Numbered from the stretch's first letter, positions 13,718 to 24,839 are shown. The stretch is 64,000 nt of DNA from Danio rerio (GCF_049306965.1 NC_133184.1:9440001-9504000), one strand, 5' to 3'. Notes: generated by a model not told the origin, from the sequence alone. Numbers and translations: made by a program.

Positions 13718-14497
13718 TGTCACACCTGCTGCAGTGCCCTCTGGTGGTTTTCAAGGGCACCAGTTTTTGTTTTGGTTTTTGTGTTTTGTATCCTTGTCAT
13801 GTGATCACTCCTTGTTTCCAGCTGTCCCTCATTGTCTAATTAGTTCTGTCTTTATTGACCTTATTCTCCGCAGACGAGCGGGCGCTGCCATTTGAATCTT
13901 TTTGGCACGAGACTTCCGGTCTCATTCACTTCCACTCATTTTTAGACATTGAAAACTGCTCGTTTCGCTGTTTGATGTTGCAAACGGATATTTCCTTGTT
14001 ATATTATTCTACTTGGTCTGTATAGTCATGCAAACATTTGTTTGTAGAGCAAGTAGTTTGACCGTTTTTTGACGTTTATTATTCCTTGTCATTTCTCCCA
14101 TAGGCGACTGAAACGGAAGTTCTAAGACAATCGCGAAAACAGGCGCACTTCCGCATTTTAGAATAAGGTCAATAAGCCCTGTTATGTTGTGTTTAGTTTG
14201 CCTTTGGATTTTCAATGTTCTGTTTAGGTCTGTTGTGCTTTATTCGTGATCTGGTTCATCGTGTTTGTTTTGGTTTGTTTGTTTGTTCACTTTGTTTAGT
14301 ATCATTACAATGTTTTTGGATACCTGTTTAGTTTGTGTTTGATTCACTTTTGTGCTTAATTTTTGCACTTCATGTTTTCGTCGATTTTGGTACCTTGTCT
14401 GTCCCTTTGTCATTTTTTTGGGATCTTTATTGTTTGGCAATGAATGTTTTGCTGCACTTGGATCTTTCCCTTGTTTTTGTGATACCCAGTCGTGACA
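13718..14497 (+). mobile_element. Solo LTR of an LTR retrotransposon (fossil)
   Basis: It begins TGTCACACC, ends GTCGTGACA, and is flanked by the 5-bp duplication CCGGC (13713-13717 and 14498-14502). The length is 780 bp, of which 318 bp is a later MITE insertion. No internal gag, pol or env region is present, so it is a solo LTR left by recombination. The family is most likely Ty3/gypsy-like or ERV-like; this cannot be settled by eye. It is younger than the element at 13458-15274 and older than the MITE inside it. Confidence 0.75.
13855..14172. mobile_element. MITE with TA target site, inside the solo LTR
   Basis: Inverted ends TTGACCTTATTCT and its inverse agaataaggtcaa are flanked by TA on both sides (13853-13854, 14173-14174). 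This fits a Tc1/mariner-type MITE. The interior is 318 bp with no coding content. Confidence 0.65.
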
Positions 14498-16210
14498 CCG
14501 GCTGCTTAATTATTCATGAGAGCATGTGCTTTCCGAAGGCAAGACCTGCCAGTTTCAAGCAAGCTGTGAGACACGGACCCACGGCACACAGTAGCCATTC
14601 ATGAAGGCTCGTATGTGTTTGTTTCCATTATCCACAGGGTTTGTTGCGTGTTTTTTCCCCGCGATCTTGTCAGGGCTGATCATACAGCAAAGCTGTGTGT
14701 GTGCTGCAAGCATTTTTGTCGGGCGAGCAGTACGAGAATTAAAGAATGGCGGACGTTGACTTTTATGAGGAGTTAGTTCACATTTAACGTTAGACACATT
14801 GACGTGCTGCTGTGTTTACCTAAATCCTCCAGATTACCAACAGGGCTAATGGTTAAAATAGGCAGGTCAGGAGACCTGCTGCACTGAGTCTGCATTCAGA
14901 TCTATAATTTAGACCAGGGGATCGAGGGAGAATCCTCATTTATAGTGTTTACATGAACACACTTATCTTTATAATGATATAAATTGTGGTTATGTGTATA
15001 TGAAATTACGAATAACAAATGTAGCAGGGCATTTAATAACCGCTTATTTCTTTGCATTTTAACTTTGTGAACTATAAACTCATGCGTCTCCTCACAGTTT
15101 GTGTCTCATTTTGTGAGCTAACTGACAACAACAGTCGTTCGCTCCCCTTCTCCCCTGCTGGCCACGCCCACTCCTGCCCTATGCTTGCAGAGCTCCACGC
15201 CCATTAATCATGCATCTTTTGAATAAATTCTGAAGTAGACTTTAACCGAAAGTGGGGGGTGTCATGGCCCTTTAATGTAGTGCATATTGTCTGTGTGAGA
15301 CACACTTCATGTTGTGTCCCAATCAGGTATGTAGATCAAATCAGATCTTAAACTCAGTGACTTTACAGCGGCATAACAGTTCAACAGAAGCGCAGGCTTA
15401 TTTAAAATTAAAACTCCCCATAGATTTACTGGAAATTAGAACACTTTGACAAGGTTGTCAGAAAAATGCAAACTGGTGAGAGCGAGTTTAATGAAAACAG
15501 CTATAATTGCAATGATGACCTTTAATGGAAAGTCTGTGGTTTATTAGATCAGGTTTCATTCTGCATGTGCTACAGCAGTGTGGTTTCATTGTTTTGGTGT
15601 GACTTGGTCTGTCTGCAGTCAAAAGTCACAGGAAAAAAGTTTATTTATAAATCACTTAAAGAACAGATAATGTTTTTTTTAAATCAAAATATTAATATGA
15701 ATTAAATATTTAAAATATATTAATAAGAACACACATCTGACAACCAAAAAGAAAGTAATAAACTGAAAGCAATAAAAGAATTTCTCTGATGCCATCAAAA
15801 TCTAAACTATTAAAAGACATTTTTAAGTTTGATTTAAAAACAGCAAGTGCATTACAAAGGGCCAAAACGATTCTAGAGCTGGAACTTTGAATGAGCATTT
15901 ACTGCTCTCAAGTCTTCATTCGTTGCATCATCGATATAAAGAACACATTTAAGTTCTTTCACACATCCTCTGTACCTGACATTGAGTATCGGAACTGAAC
16001 ATTGGTGGTTGATGATGATGTTACATGACAACACAAGCATCAAATGCATCAAAGCTGTTTTGGCTGCACAAAAAGGACCCACAATATCAAGCAAGCAGTT
16101 TTAATATTGTGGCTGATCAGTGTGAGAAAGTCTAAAGTATGTTGTTATTTGAGGAATCGCATTTGCCATTAATATTATAGCCACAAAACATGGAATGGAT
16201 AAAAACATAC

Positions 16211-16270
16211 CTGGCTGTTTGATTTCAGCAGTAGTTGTGTTAATTGTGCTGGTTGGTTCAGTCTTTAAAT
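16211..16270 (-). CDS. Ig-like receptor gene 1, stalk exon
   Basis: A 60-bp minus-strand exon between tgttctctcctaaag and the donor gtatgt, phase 1 at both ends. It reads DLKTEPTSTINTTTAEIKQP, a Thr/Ser/Pro-rich membrane-proximal stalk with one N-glycosylation site (NTT). It follows the V exon directly (16435) with matching phase and precedes the transmembrane exon at 8716. Confidence 0.7.
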
Positions 16271-16434
16271 CTTTAGGAGAGAACACAAATCATTACTTAT
16301 TACCAACAAACACACCCCTGATACAATACATTGCTGATTTTGCTATTGTTTTTCCAGAGACAGTTACTCTGCCATCCTATTGTCTGATTACTGCAAAATG
16401 ACCTAAATAAATACGAATAAATAAGTAAATGTAC

Positions 16435-16787
16435 CATCAAGTACTTGAAGATAAATTTGCTCTATCTGCATCCTTTGATCATAGAAAACGATGGTGCACG
16501 AGTAGTTCCCAGAGTCTTCATCTTTTAAATCTTCAATGTGAAGAGATCCATTCTCCATTATTTGCATTCCAGTCCTCTTGCTGAAGAGTTTTGTTTGCTG
16601 TGTTTTTAGGTTAATAGTGGCCAGCAGGATGTCTCTGACTGTGTGGTATTTCCATTCAATGGTATTAATGTTGACTAGTGGGAGTTCAGGTAGAGGAAAC
16701 ATTAAATTCCATCCTCTTATTATAGATATGTGCACACCTTTTACAAGAGAGAGAATGGGGTTATTATTCAGTGAAAGGCTCATGTTG
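16435..16787 (-). CDS. Ig-like receptor gene 1, V-set-like domain exon
   Basis: This minus-strand exon encodes about 117 residues of an immunoglobulin V-type domain. Visible hallmarks are the C-strand Trp in NTIEWKYHT, a D/E-strand block NGSLHIEDLKDED, and the F-strand motif DSGNYSC followed by a G strand (IEQIYLQVLD). No Cys is seen where the B-strand partner would lie (GVHISIIRG), as in the first domains of CD2/CD48/SLAM-type proteins, so the canonical disulphide is probably absent. Sequons are NGS and NYS. The 3' donor (gatg/gtacat) has phase 1. The 5' end is unclear: the acceptor at 16788-16789 gives the right frame but the wrong phase for the signal exon, and the acceptor at 16830-16831 gives the right phase but runs into a stop. 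Confidence 0.75.
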
Positions 16788-17035
16788 CTGACAAGCCCCC
16801 AGATTTAAAACACCAACCCATAAAGGTACCTGTTTAATGATATTTAAAACACTGAGGTTAGTGTCATTGGTTTGCTTCATTATGGACTTTATTACATTTA
16901 GAGCCATGCTCAGTTTGCTCTCTTGTTTTACAAAATCATAGCCTCAATTTCAATCGTGGCTACATTGAACAAATGTACTTCCTTATTTTCATTTACAACA
17001 AGAACTATAAGAAAAAGTAAATTCTTGTGATATTA

Positions 17036-17556
17036 GGTCCCGTTAATACGTTTTAGTATTAAAACTGTGTTTTTGAATGTAAACAATCTACGTCCACACT
17101 GGCATTTTACCTAGCATTTCTGAACAACTCTCTGAAGAGCTGAAAAGGCACATCACGTGGCCACACACTTTAGCTTGCACTGCAGCATGACCACCCAGAT
17201 GAGAGCTGTGTACGTTGGATGGTTCATCATGGATCTCCCGCTGGATCTAATCTTTTCCATATCAAACTTGTGAAGTCTGAACTTACAGGGAGAGGATGCA
17301 GGACTGAACTTTGTGTCGGCTACTTAACATTGAGGAAAAAGCTCCAATCAGATAGGTGAATGTCTGCAGCCCCGCCTCCGTTTTCAGATGTCTCCGTTTT
17401 ACCCCATTCACACTAACACGGAGCAGAAGCATTTTTAAACTAAAACGGCACTCAAAATGCTCCGTTTTCAGCGCTCGAAAACTCCGGCGTATTGTGGACG
17501 GATAACCGTAGCAAAATTATGCGTTTTCAAACTAAAACATTAGTGTAAACAGGGCC
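17036..17556. mobile_element. MITE with TTA target duplication, 521 bp
   Basis: The right end is the inverse of ggccctgtttacactaatgt; the left end is a diverged version (ggtcccgttaatacgtttta). Both sides have TTA, which fits PIF/Harbinger-type insertion. The interior has exons-like GC-rich text but no frame. A related fragment is at 29492 onward. Confidence 0.6.
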
Positions 17557-17769
17557 TTAAAATGGATCAAAAATTTGTTTTGTGTTTGGTTTAGGCACAA
17601 GAAACGTTTTACGCTAAGTCGCTTGATCAACTATGTTCTATAGAGACCTTTCTCATTTATATTATTCTTTTTTTATATTATTTATGAAATTTTGCATTGA
17701 TTGTATTTTATAAATGTCTACCCAAACCCTAAACCCAACCATCACAGTACTGTAAAAATGTTTTAAAGT

Positions 17770-17868
17770 AGTTTACTCTCAAAGCACACCCATAACTCAT
17801 TAAGAGTATAAGCTCAACCCTGTTAGATAATGAGCCGTGGCGCAAAGTCATTAAAATAGAGCCCAGAG
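17770..17868. repeat. Fragment related to the 3' part of the MITE at 57829-59029
   Basis: The acccataactcattaagag and agctcaaccctgttagat blocks match 58900-58950 in order. Only about 100 bp are shared. Confidence 0.45.
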
Positions 17869-17869
17869 A

Positions 17870-18960
17870 CTGTTTAAATGCATGTCACTGATAAGAAGAT
17901 GACGGATGTTTACTGTATGAGAACCGAAATGACCTTAAACAATAACTAAATGCACTACAGAATGTGACGTTTACACACACGCACAAATTGCATGTGCTGT
18001 AAATGCATAAACCTTTCCCAGCGTAATATTCACTACTCTTGAGACTTTTAAAGGGCTTTTTATTAATATTTTGAGTAATATTTACAACAGATACCTTAAC
18101 TCTTGCCCTACATTTTTGGGCAAGTAATGGTACTTAAGTATGATTTTTCAGTACTCTTTCCACCACCGGGAAAAGTTCAGGCAAATTTTGAGGGCATGCT
18201 AATATCCACGTGAGCAATGCAACAGTTTTTATCGTGTTCTTGTTGGCCTGTTTTTCCACTAGGTTTTACAGCTACACAATTTATATGAGAATGAGTGTTT
18301 GACGCTCACAGAATGGACTTTCCATATCCTAAACTCTTATTAGTCACCTATGAAGTATACCCAGATTTTCTTTATAGGGCACCTTAATAAGGAATGCTAT
18401 TATTGAGACATGTATGGCTTAGTATAACATTAATGACATCTCTGTGAATGAAAGCAGTGAAATTCTGCATAACTCCTCTTGTTGCCCTTTGATTATTCCA
18501 ACCAAAAGCCACACAATGTGGTATCATATGAGCATTAGATTTTTTTGAGTTGTGGTGGGGTAAAAATTTTAGGTAATCATTTGAGTTCATCAACACAGAA
18601 TGCATTGACTACACATAAATGAATACTGCTCTCATAGCTCAATTTTTCTTTTTAAACAATGTAGATGTTTGATTTTCACCTACATATTAACAAAAATAAC
18701 AAAATGATATATACATATTTACAAAAGAACATAAAAGAGGCCGCTGTTTGATGTTTGTTTTCACATGTGGAAGGCTTATTTATCAGAGAATTTGCTTTTC
18801 TTCATTACATCTATTAGACATATCTGTTCAGACATTTAAAATACATCTTTAAGATGTTTCAAGTATAGAATGTTCGTACAGCAGTCCTTTTAAAGCAACT
18901 TATAGTTTTTGTAAACAGCATTGTTTATTGACCAACAACTCTTTAAAATATGTTTTGCAG
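17870..18960. other. Intron of gene 1, nothing recognised
   Basis: AT-rich sequence without recognisable repeat ends or exon. A minus-strand 73-codon frame at 18384-18605 has no familiar motif and is probably chance. Confidence 0.35.
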
Positions 18961-19020
18961 ACAGACGTGTACTATTCTAGATGGGATGTATTCAGCATGA
19001 AGAACATTTTAAACTTCTAA
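18961..19020 (+). pseudogene. Candidate decayed last exon of an ITIM-receptor paralogue
   Basis: After a good acceptor (aaatatgttttgcag) the plus strand reads TDVYYSRWDVFSMKNILNF and stops, 19 residues. The start TDVYY resembles TEDVLY at the start of the gene 2 last exon (39348), in the same phase 0. It lacks the rest of that tail. It lies within intron 1 of minus-strand gene 1. It may be chance. Confidence 0.25.
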
Positions 19021-19385
19021 TAATCCCTATCACAACTCTAAAGAACTGTTGGTGCATTTGAAAAGACCCATGAATGTGAAATATGCAACCAAAGACAAAA
19101 CATAATTAAATAAATAAATAAATAAATAAATCTGTAGTAAATAGTGAAGTCACTTTGCATTCATTTCAGATTCACTACTGAAATGTGTACTGTGTATCAT
19201 GTGTTAAATACATCTGCCTTGACCTATAGTACAAATACTGATTATTGATAAAGTCATGTAGAATAAATGCACAGAAAAAAGACCAGATTAACATTAAACC
19301 CTTCATAAAACACCCCCACTGCAATAAAACTATATTCAATGTTCAACAGAAACTCAAATAATGTAAATAAAAGTTTAACTCTCAC

Positions 19386-19458
19386 CCAAAGTCGGCGGAA
19401 AGATGATCATAAATAAAACAAATAAACTAAATAAGATGATCCATTGTAAATGTTTCAT
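19386..19458 (-). CDS. Ig-like receptor gene 1, signal-peptide exon
   Basis: The minus-strand ATG at 19458 opens MKHLQWIILFSLFVLFMIIF, then PPTLG, and reaches a strong donor (ttgg/gtgaga) in phase 1. A short positive N-region, a long hydrophobic core and a likely cleavage after small residues make it a signal peptide. Phase-1 ends are typical of Ig-receptor first exons. It is the only signal exon on this strand upstream of the V exon; the join to the V exon has a phase problem described there. Confidence 0.6.
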
Positions 19459-19997
19459 GATCCAACTGAAATCAACTACAAACAAATTAAGATAAAGATT
19501 TACATCATCTGACTGTTCAGCAAAAGCACTGAATGCTCTTCTTGTCCGGCTTCCTGCCAAGATGCTGGCAAAAAGCTAAAAATTTGAGGTGGGATGATTA
19601 CCTCATCATACACGCGTTTATCACCGCAGCGTGTTTTATTACTGACCCCTGCTGGGCAAATGTTGACAGTGAAGACTCACGACCTAGATTAAGACAGATC
19701 GTCGTTGAACTTCAGGCATTTACAGCAGCCTACAAAATTAACTAAACCCTATATTTAGATATTTTAATGTCTATATATTAAAATATAAGTTAGGTTCTGT
19801 TGATTAGCAACGTGGTCCATGTTTATGAATGTTCTGCATCTGTGGTCTTGAAGGAAATGCCCAACTTCCTGTTCATCTACTGACAGGCAGTATCTCTAAA
19901 CACACTTCGAGGAAACAATGTTGTATTAAGAAACAGCTATTTAGCTATCATCTAGAGATGCTCTGACATATTTAGTTGTTGGCATTTTTATTATAAC

Positions 19998-20480
19998 CTA
20001 CATTTGAACATTATAAAATATATAGTGAATAAAAGAATGTGCTATATCTGACACACTGCTTTTTTTCTTCCTCTGCAGTGCAGCACAGTATATTTGCATA
20101 CATTTGACACATGAGGGATTAGGTGAAAATAATCGGTCACGCAGTATTTGCTGTGGAATAACAAGCAACACGTTTATTAGACGGATAAGTCTTGAGAAAG
20201 CAGAATGACCACCAATAGATGTTATGAACGCGCACATGAAAATAAGCTTGCACTCGGTGGCAAATGAAAACCACAGAACACAGGAAATACAAACGACATA
20301 CAGGCTCTGTTGTCTGACAACTGTACACTGAATCAGCTTCTCTTCTTCAGCTACATCTGACAGGTTGGAAACGCTGGGTTTAAACCACGGTTTCAGCACT
20401 TGTTTCCAAGTGGTTTCAATAGATTGAGGCAAACTTGGAACTATGGGAAATTTTGCAAGCTGCAAGCGAAGGTAGGACAA
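19998..20480 (-). other. 160-codon open frame of unknown nature
   Basis: A minus-strand frame, long for this AT-rich setting, includes FPIVPSLPQSIETTWKQVLK and VAEEEKLIQCTVVRQQSLYV, then two hydrophobic patches. An acceptor-like cttcgcttgcag stands near its start and an AATAAA-like word lies within its 3' half. I recognise no family. It could be part of an unrecognised repeat rather than a gene. Confidence 0.3.
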
Positions 20481-20822
20481 CTCTGTTTTCTTGTGGCTAC
20501 GGTTGCTGGCTTAGTGATAACTCTGTGTTAATGATTCAACACTTAAAATTATTGCCTAAAAAGTATTAAGTATATGAATTATGAGCACATAAGTCAACTT
20601 TACCATTCCAAGTTCAACAAGATAAAAAAGGGGGCATCTTGATGTCAAAATTACATAAAAATGGTAACACTAATATTGTATGAATATTGATGTATTAACA
20701 TGTAAACTAAGCATTACTTTATAATGAATTAATAATGAGGTAATGCATGCGCTAATCATGAACTAATGTTAACTACAACATAAGTCACATATGTTCATTT
20801 GTCAATAACAACTACCTTAGTA

Positions 20823-21080
20823 CAGAGATGTATAAAGTACTAGAGACGCAGACTTACTGACTTGAGTAGAAGTTGAAGTGCTCTTTAAGCTCCATACTTA
20901 AGTGGAAGTACTAAAGTATTCAACATTTTTGTACTTAAGTATTGCAAGTAGTTTATTTCAAAATTGACTACAAGTACTGAAAGTAAAAGTACAAGTATTG
21001 TGTAATGTAGTTATTAAAGAAAGCAGTCAAAAGACATCATATTGTTTTGTTTATTTTAAATATCGTTTTTGGAGCACATG
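20823..21080 (+). mobile_element. hAT-type left end, truncated
   Basis: It starts cagagatgtataaagtacta and continues with the repeated agtacttaag/aagtaaaagt text seen in hAT elements with CAGAGATG ends, such as 25575-27186. No matching right end is found nearby. Confidence 0.5.
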
Positions 21081-21353
21081 ATTAAGGAGAACGAAAAGAA
21101 ACATGGCTTACGATAACGTTTTTCTCTCGCGAACCACAGATCTGATTATAACAGCTTCAACACACACCTCTCAAAGTTGTGTCACAAAAACACTCCGTAA
21201 TCCACTCATAGTGCTATTGAAACCCATTTTCGGATTGCAAACTACCGATTGTAAACGCTGTAAATGGAGGTTTCTGAACATTCTACCGGAAGAAGCTGGT
21301 CACTATGGTACCCTCCATGGGTAGCCAAGAACAAGGTTTATAATTGTAAGGAG

Positions 21354-22600
21354 TAGGGGTGTGAATCTACACTGGTCTCACGGTTTGGTTCGGTTAGGAT
21401 TATCATGCTATAGATTTGGTTCAATTTGATGTCTTGGTGCATCACGGTGCACTGACGATGCTTTCCATTCATAATTTGATTTTTTCTTCACAACACAAGT
21501 TTTTTTATTTTTTTATTAAAATCTATAAATATATTTATATATTATTTGCAATACAATTTTTTCCTTTCATACAGCAGTGAGATATATGAACTGTAGCCAG
21601 GGCCGGAGCAAGCTGAACTGCTGCTCTAGGCAGAGGGCGATTATGCCGCCCTCAACCCCAATGTGAAAACGAAAGTGACCGGTTATGAAAATGAAGTGAG
21701 GTGTCGCAGACCTCTTTTCCAGCGCACTATGCGCGGATATAACTGAGGACGTGCGGGTGCTGAGGGAGGGAGGGAGGGAGGTGGACACTGCGCTCTCTAT
21801 TCTGCCGCCCTATGAGCGGATATAACTGAGGACGCGAAGGTGTCGCGGACCTCAATTCTGCCGCCCTATGCGCGGATATAACTGAGGACACGCGGGTGCT
21901 GATGGAGGTGTCGCTCATGCCGCCCTCTCTATTTTGTCATCTATGCGCGAATATATTTGAGGACGCGGGTGGTGAGGGAGGTGTCGCGGATGCTGCCCTC
22001 TCTATACTGCCGCCCTAGGCGGCTGCCTAGGTTGCCTCTATGGACGCTCCGGCCCTGACTGTAGCCTTAATTTGTCCTGCTCAAAGAAAACACTCTTTTT
22101 TAATGTATCAAACAAAACTCCAACACATGCACAGAAGACAACATGAGTATTTATAGCAAATAAACTAATGTAAATATTATCCCGCTTGCTTTTTGAGCAC
22201 TGACAGGCCTTTTGAGGTCTTACACACCTATGATTGGTCATTGTCTTCTCATGCTCATTACAGAAAGAGCTGCGATCGGCTTTTGAAATGAAAGCACTGT
22301 TCACCAATGGCAGGAAGAACAACCGTGGTTACAGTCTATATGCGCAAAAACACGTGTAAAATTATCACATGTAATCCATAACAGACACAGTGGAGAAAAC
22401 TCGCACCTCAGGCACGTTCGTGTCAGAATCCACAAGTATCGCTTTAACAGCCAACAGGAGAGGAAAAGTTACCTCACAAACAGGCCAGTGGGTCAAATGT
22501 CAAAAGTGAGAGAGGGGCAGATTGATTGAGATGGATTTTTACAGCATTTCTCCCTAGTAGTGAAATAGCAGCTCGTGTGCTGTGCCGCCTTCATTGTAGT
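21354..22600 (+). mobile_element. hAT-like left end with flanking body, truncated
   Basis: The start taggggtgtgaatctacact is close to the taggggtgtctcgattta start of the hAT element at 29081. The body continues past the inserted element at 21598-22057. The right end is not seen; the border at 22600 is arbitrary. Confidence 0.4.
21598..22057. mobile_element. Short hAT element with internal tandem repeats, 460 bp
   Basis: Both ends read CAGGGCCGGAGC (one inverted) and the 8-bp duplication ACTGTAGC flanks it (21590-21597 and 22058-22065). The interior contains four or five imperfect copies of a 70-80 bp unit with gcggatataactgaggac and ctgccgccctatg. The short open frames on the minus strand are shadows of these repeats. 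Confidence 0.85.
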
Positions 22601-22621
22601 AGGAGTTCATGAGTAGTTACT

Positions 22622-23110
22622 AATAATAATAATTCCTTAAATTTATATAGTGCTTTTCTGGACACTCAAAGTGCTTTACACATAGGGGGAATCTCCTCAT
22701 TCACCACCAATGTGCAGCATCCACCAGGATGATGAAACGGCCAGACCGCACACCAGCTGATTGGTGGAGAGGAGACAGAGTGATTAAGCCAATTATGATA
22801 TGGGGAGAGTTGGGAGGCCATGATGGACAGAGGCCAGTGGGCAGATTTGGCCAGGATGCCGTGGTTAAACCCCAACTTTTTTTCGAAGGATATCCTTGGA
22901 TTTTTAATGACCACAGAGAGTCAGGACCTTAGTTTAACGTCTCATCCGAAAGACTGCGCTCACTGAGCAGTATAGAGTTCTCGTCACTATACTGGGGCAT
23001 TAGGACCCACACAGACTGCAGGTTGGGCGCCCCCTGCTGGACTCACCAACACCACTTCCAGCAGCAACCTAGCTTACCTATGTGGTCTCCCACACATGCT
23101 TAGTGGGACA
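22622..23110 (-). mobile_element. SINE3 (5S rRNA-derived SINE), minus strand, 5' truncated
   Basis: The minus strand contains gaagtggtgttggtgagtcc, cagcagggggcgcccaacct, gtcctaatgccccagtatag and gatgagacgttaaacta, in the order seen in the copy at 26573-27100. The plus-strand start (taataataataattcc) is its 3' tail. The 5S-like head is mostly lost. Confidence 0.75.
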
Positions 23111-23950
23111 CAATGTGAGAGTTGCAGAGAGCTAGCTGTTGGCTGTTAAGAATGTGTTAATGTTGATGTGCCCCTTCAAGTAAAGTCATGATATAACTAT
23201 ACATTAACATATCATGAGTTCATGGTTAAATTAAGCATTAACTAATGTGGTAATTAATACAAAAAATCAACCGTAAACAAATAATCATGTACTAACAGGT
23301 AATTAGGGTAGCGGTTATTCACACATGAACTCATGTGACTCATGTTGTAGCTAACGTTAGTTCATAACTAGCACATGCAATTAACTCATCATTAGTTCAA
23401 AATAAAGTAATGTTTCATTTACATATTAATACATCAATATTCATGTAGTGTGAATGTAAAGTGTTACCACAAAAAAAAAAAACGTAACAAATGCAGACCG
23501 ATTTGATGTTAATTTACTACCTTGATGTCAAATTGACATCAAACTGACATCTAATATTTGTTTAAAAAACAGGTTAAAAAAGTAAATTAAAGAACTGTTC
23601 TGTAATTGATTTCTACATGTTTTTAACGCTAATTTTCGATGTCAGTTTGTCGTTGTGACATTAAGGTTGTTTGCATGCATTGTAGATATACAAAATACGA
23701 TGCAAATTTGGAATTTAAGCTTTCAAATTAATACATCTTTTTTACTAATACTTTAGTGTCATTATTTTGGTGGTCAATAGGGCATCAGTGTACGGATGTC
23801 AAATACATATGAAGGTTTTTAAGTAAAATCAACTTGTTTTATTTTAATAAATTAAATTTTAATTTAAGTAACACTGTTTTTTTAAGTGTGAATTTTACAT
23901 TTTAACCTTTAAAAAATGCCATATTATAATTGTCACGTTTTTATACCCAG

Positions 23951-23973
23951 AAAGAAGAAACCTGAAGAAGCTG
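23951..23973 (+). CDS. ITIM-receptor gene 2, juxtamembrane exon
   Basis: A 23-bp exon between tttttatacccag and the donor gtaagg. With phase 1 at its end it reads KKKPEEA, the basic start of a cytoplasmic tail. The next exon (24202) begins with the two bases needed. The expected transmembrane exon just upstream was not found; 20662-23469 is transposon. Confidence 0.5.
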
Positions 23974-24201
23974 GTAAGGGAATTTCTTTTTTAATATAGT
24001 TTGAAAAAGCATGTTAGTTTATTCATTAATAAGGAATTAATAATGTCAAAGTTCACCCAGGCAGTATCTTCTATAGCTTGTTTGCTTTCTGTTCCTGACA
24101 TTTGTTTTAGTTTTGTGATGATGTATGACAGCTATGATAAGCATTGTGTGCACAGAATAGACATACTGTTCAGTGACATATACTTTCTATGTTTTATCTA
24201 G

Positions 24202-24233
24202 CAGAACCAAAAGACACAGCATCGGACTCTAGG
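24202..24233 (+). CDS. ITIM-receptor gene 2, tail exon
   Basis: A 32-bp exon between ttttatctag and the donor gtaaga. It reads AEPKDTASDSR in the only phase that joins the previous exon and ends in phase 0. Short exons of this kind are usual in tails of fish Ig-type receptors. Confidence 0.5.
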
Positions 24234-24670
24234 GTAAGAATGCAAATAAGCCATGTTTAATAGAAGATCACTATACTTCCTGTTTAAACCATTTGCCCCA
24301 TCTGTGTATGGTCAGATCAACAACAATTACAATGGTAATTTGCAATTTAAATTACAATTAATTTGCTAAACTTAAAATTTCATGTTTTTTTTTTTTTTGT
24401 TATGTAGTCTTTGCATATAAATTTGCACATCTGATAACATCGTGGTGAAACTGAGGGTGTTAGATTAGAGCTGATGTAAGTTCACAACACAGGTATTTTT
24501 GGTTCCGTCTCAAAAAAAATAAAATAAAATAAAGTTGATGTGTTTTTTAAGTTTGAATTTTAGGGCCTCGTAGTGTTCGCTCCGAATGAGTCTTTTTACT
24601 GTAATATTCAAATGATAAACATTTAGTCACAGTGGTTTTTCCTGTTTCTCCAAATGATGCTTTCAATGAG

Positions 24671-24715
24671 ACAGAAATAGAAACCAGGAGAGAAAGTATG
24701 TCAAAGCAAATGACG
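24671..24715 (+). CDS. ITIM-receptor gene 2, tail exon
   Basis: A 45-bp, phase-0 exon between gctttcaatgag and the donor gtgagt, reading TEIETRRESMSKQMT. It joins in frame to the last exon at 39348 across a 14.6-kb repeat-filled intron. Confidence 0.5.
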
Positions 24716-24839
24716 GTGAGTTAAACGCACACCATTTGTAAAACTAAGATACCTGAATTAACTGAATAGAAACTCTTAGTTAGAAAAACTAATACTTTCA
24801 AAATACTACACACTGTACTATTACTGAAAGTTGTTATGG

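Larger units (their letters stand above)
13458..15274. mobile_element. TIR element with TAAAGGGCCATGACACC-type ends, interrupted
   Basis: The left end is taaaggttcaggacaccc; the right end is the inverse of taaagggccatgacaccccc. The right part is the same repeat as 578-1135. The element carries a solo LTR (13718-14497), without which it is about 1 kb. No open frame of note. The target duplication is unclear because the ends are palindromic with the flanks. Confidence 0.65.
12832..16122 (+). mobile_element. Tc1-like transposon, split by a 1.8-kb insertion
   Basis: The left end reads cactgatcagccacaatatt and the right end its inverse (aatattgtggctgatcagtg). The left part (to about 13180) keeps pieces of a Tc1 transposase N-terminal region, such as gtcagttcttgagtt and gggtcatgagtgcccaagcc. 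The right part (from about 16030) keeps its last codons and 3' end (aagctgttttggctgcacaa). Most of the centre is lost, and the element at 13458-15274 is inserted. It is dead. Confidence 0.7.
20662..23469. mobile_element. Long-TIR element (TGGTAACAC ends) filled with insertions
   Basis: About 160 bp at the left end (tggtaacactaatattgtat onward) is the inverse of the right end (to ttcatgtagtgtgaatgtaa, then agtgttacca). The shared blocks include atgaatattgatgtatta and tgaactaatgttaactacaa. Between the arms lie a hAT-like left end (20823), a second hAT-like left end (21354) with a nested hAT element, and a SINE3 copy. TGGTAACACTTT-type ends are common in fish MITEs; the superfamily is not assigned. 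Confidence 0.6.

Noticed and set aside
22621-22932. Open frames at 22666-22932 on both strands
   Set aside because: They fall within the minus-strand SINE3 copy.
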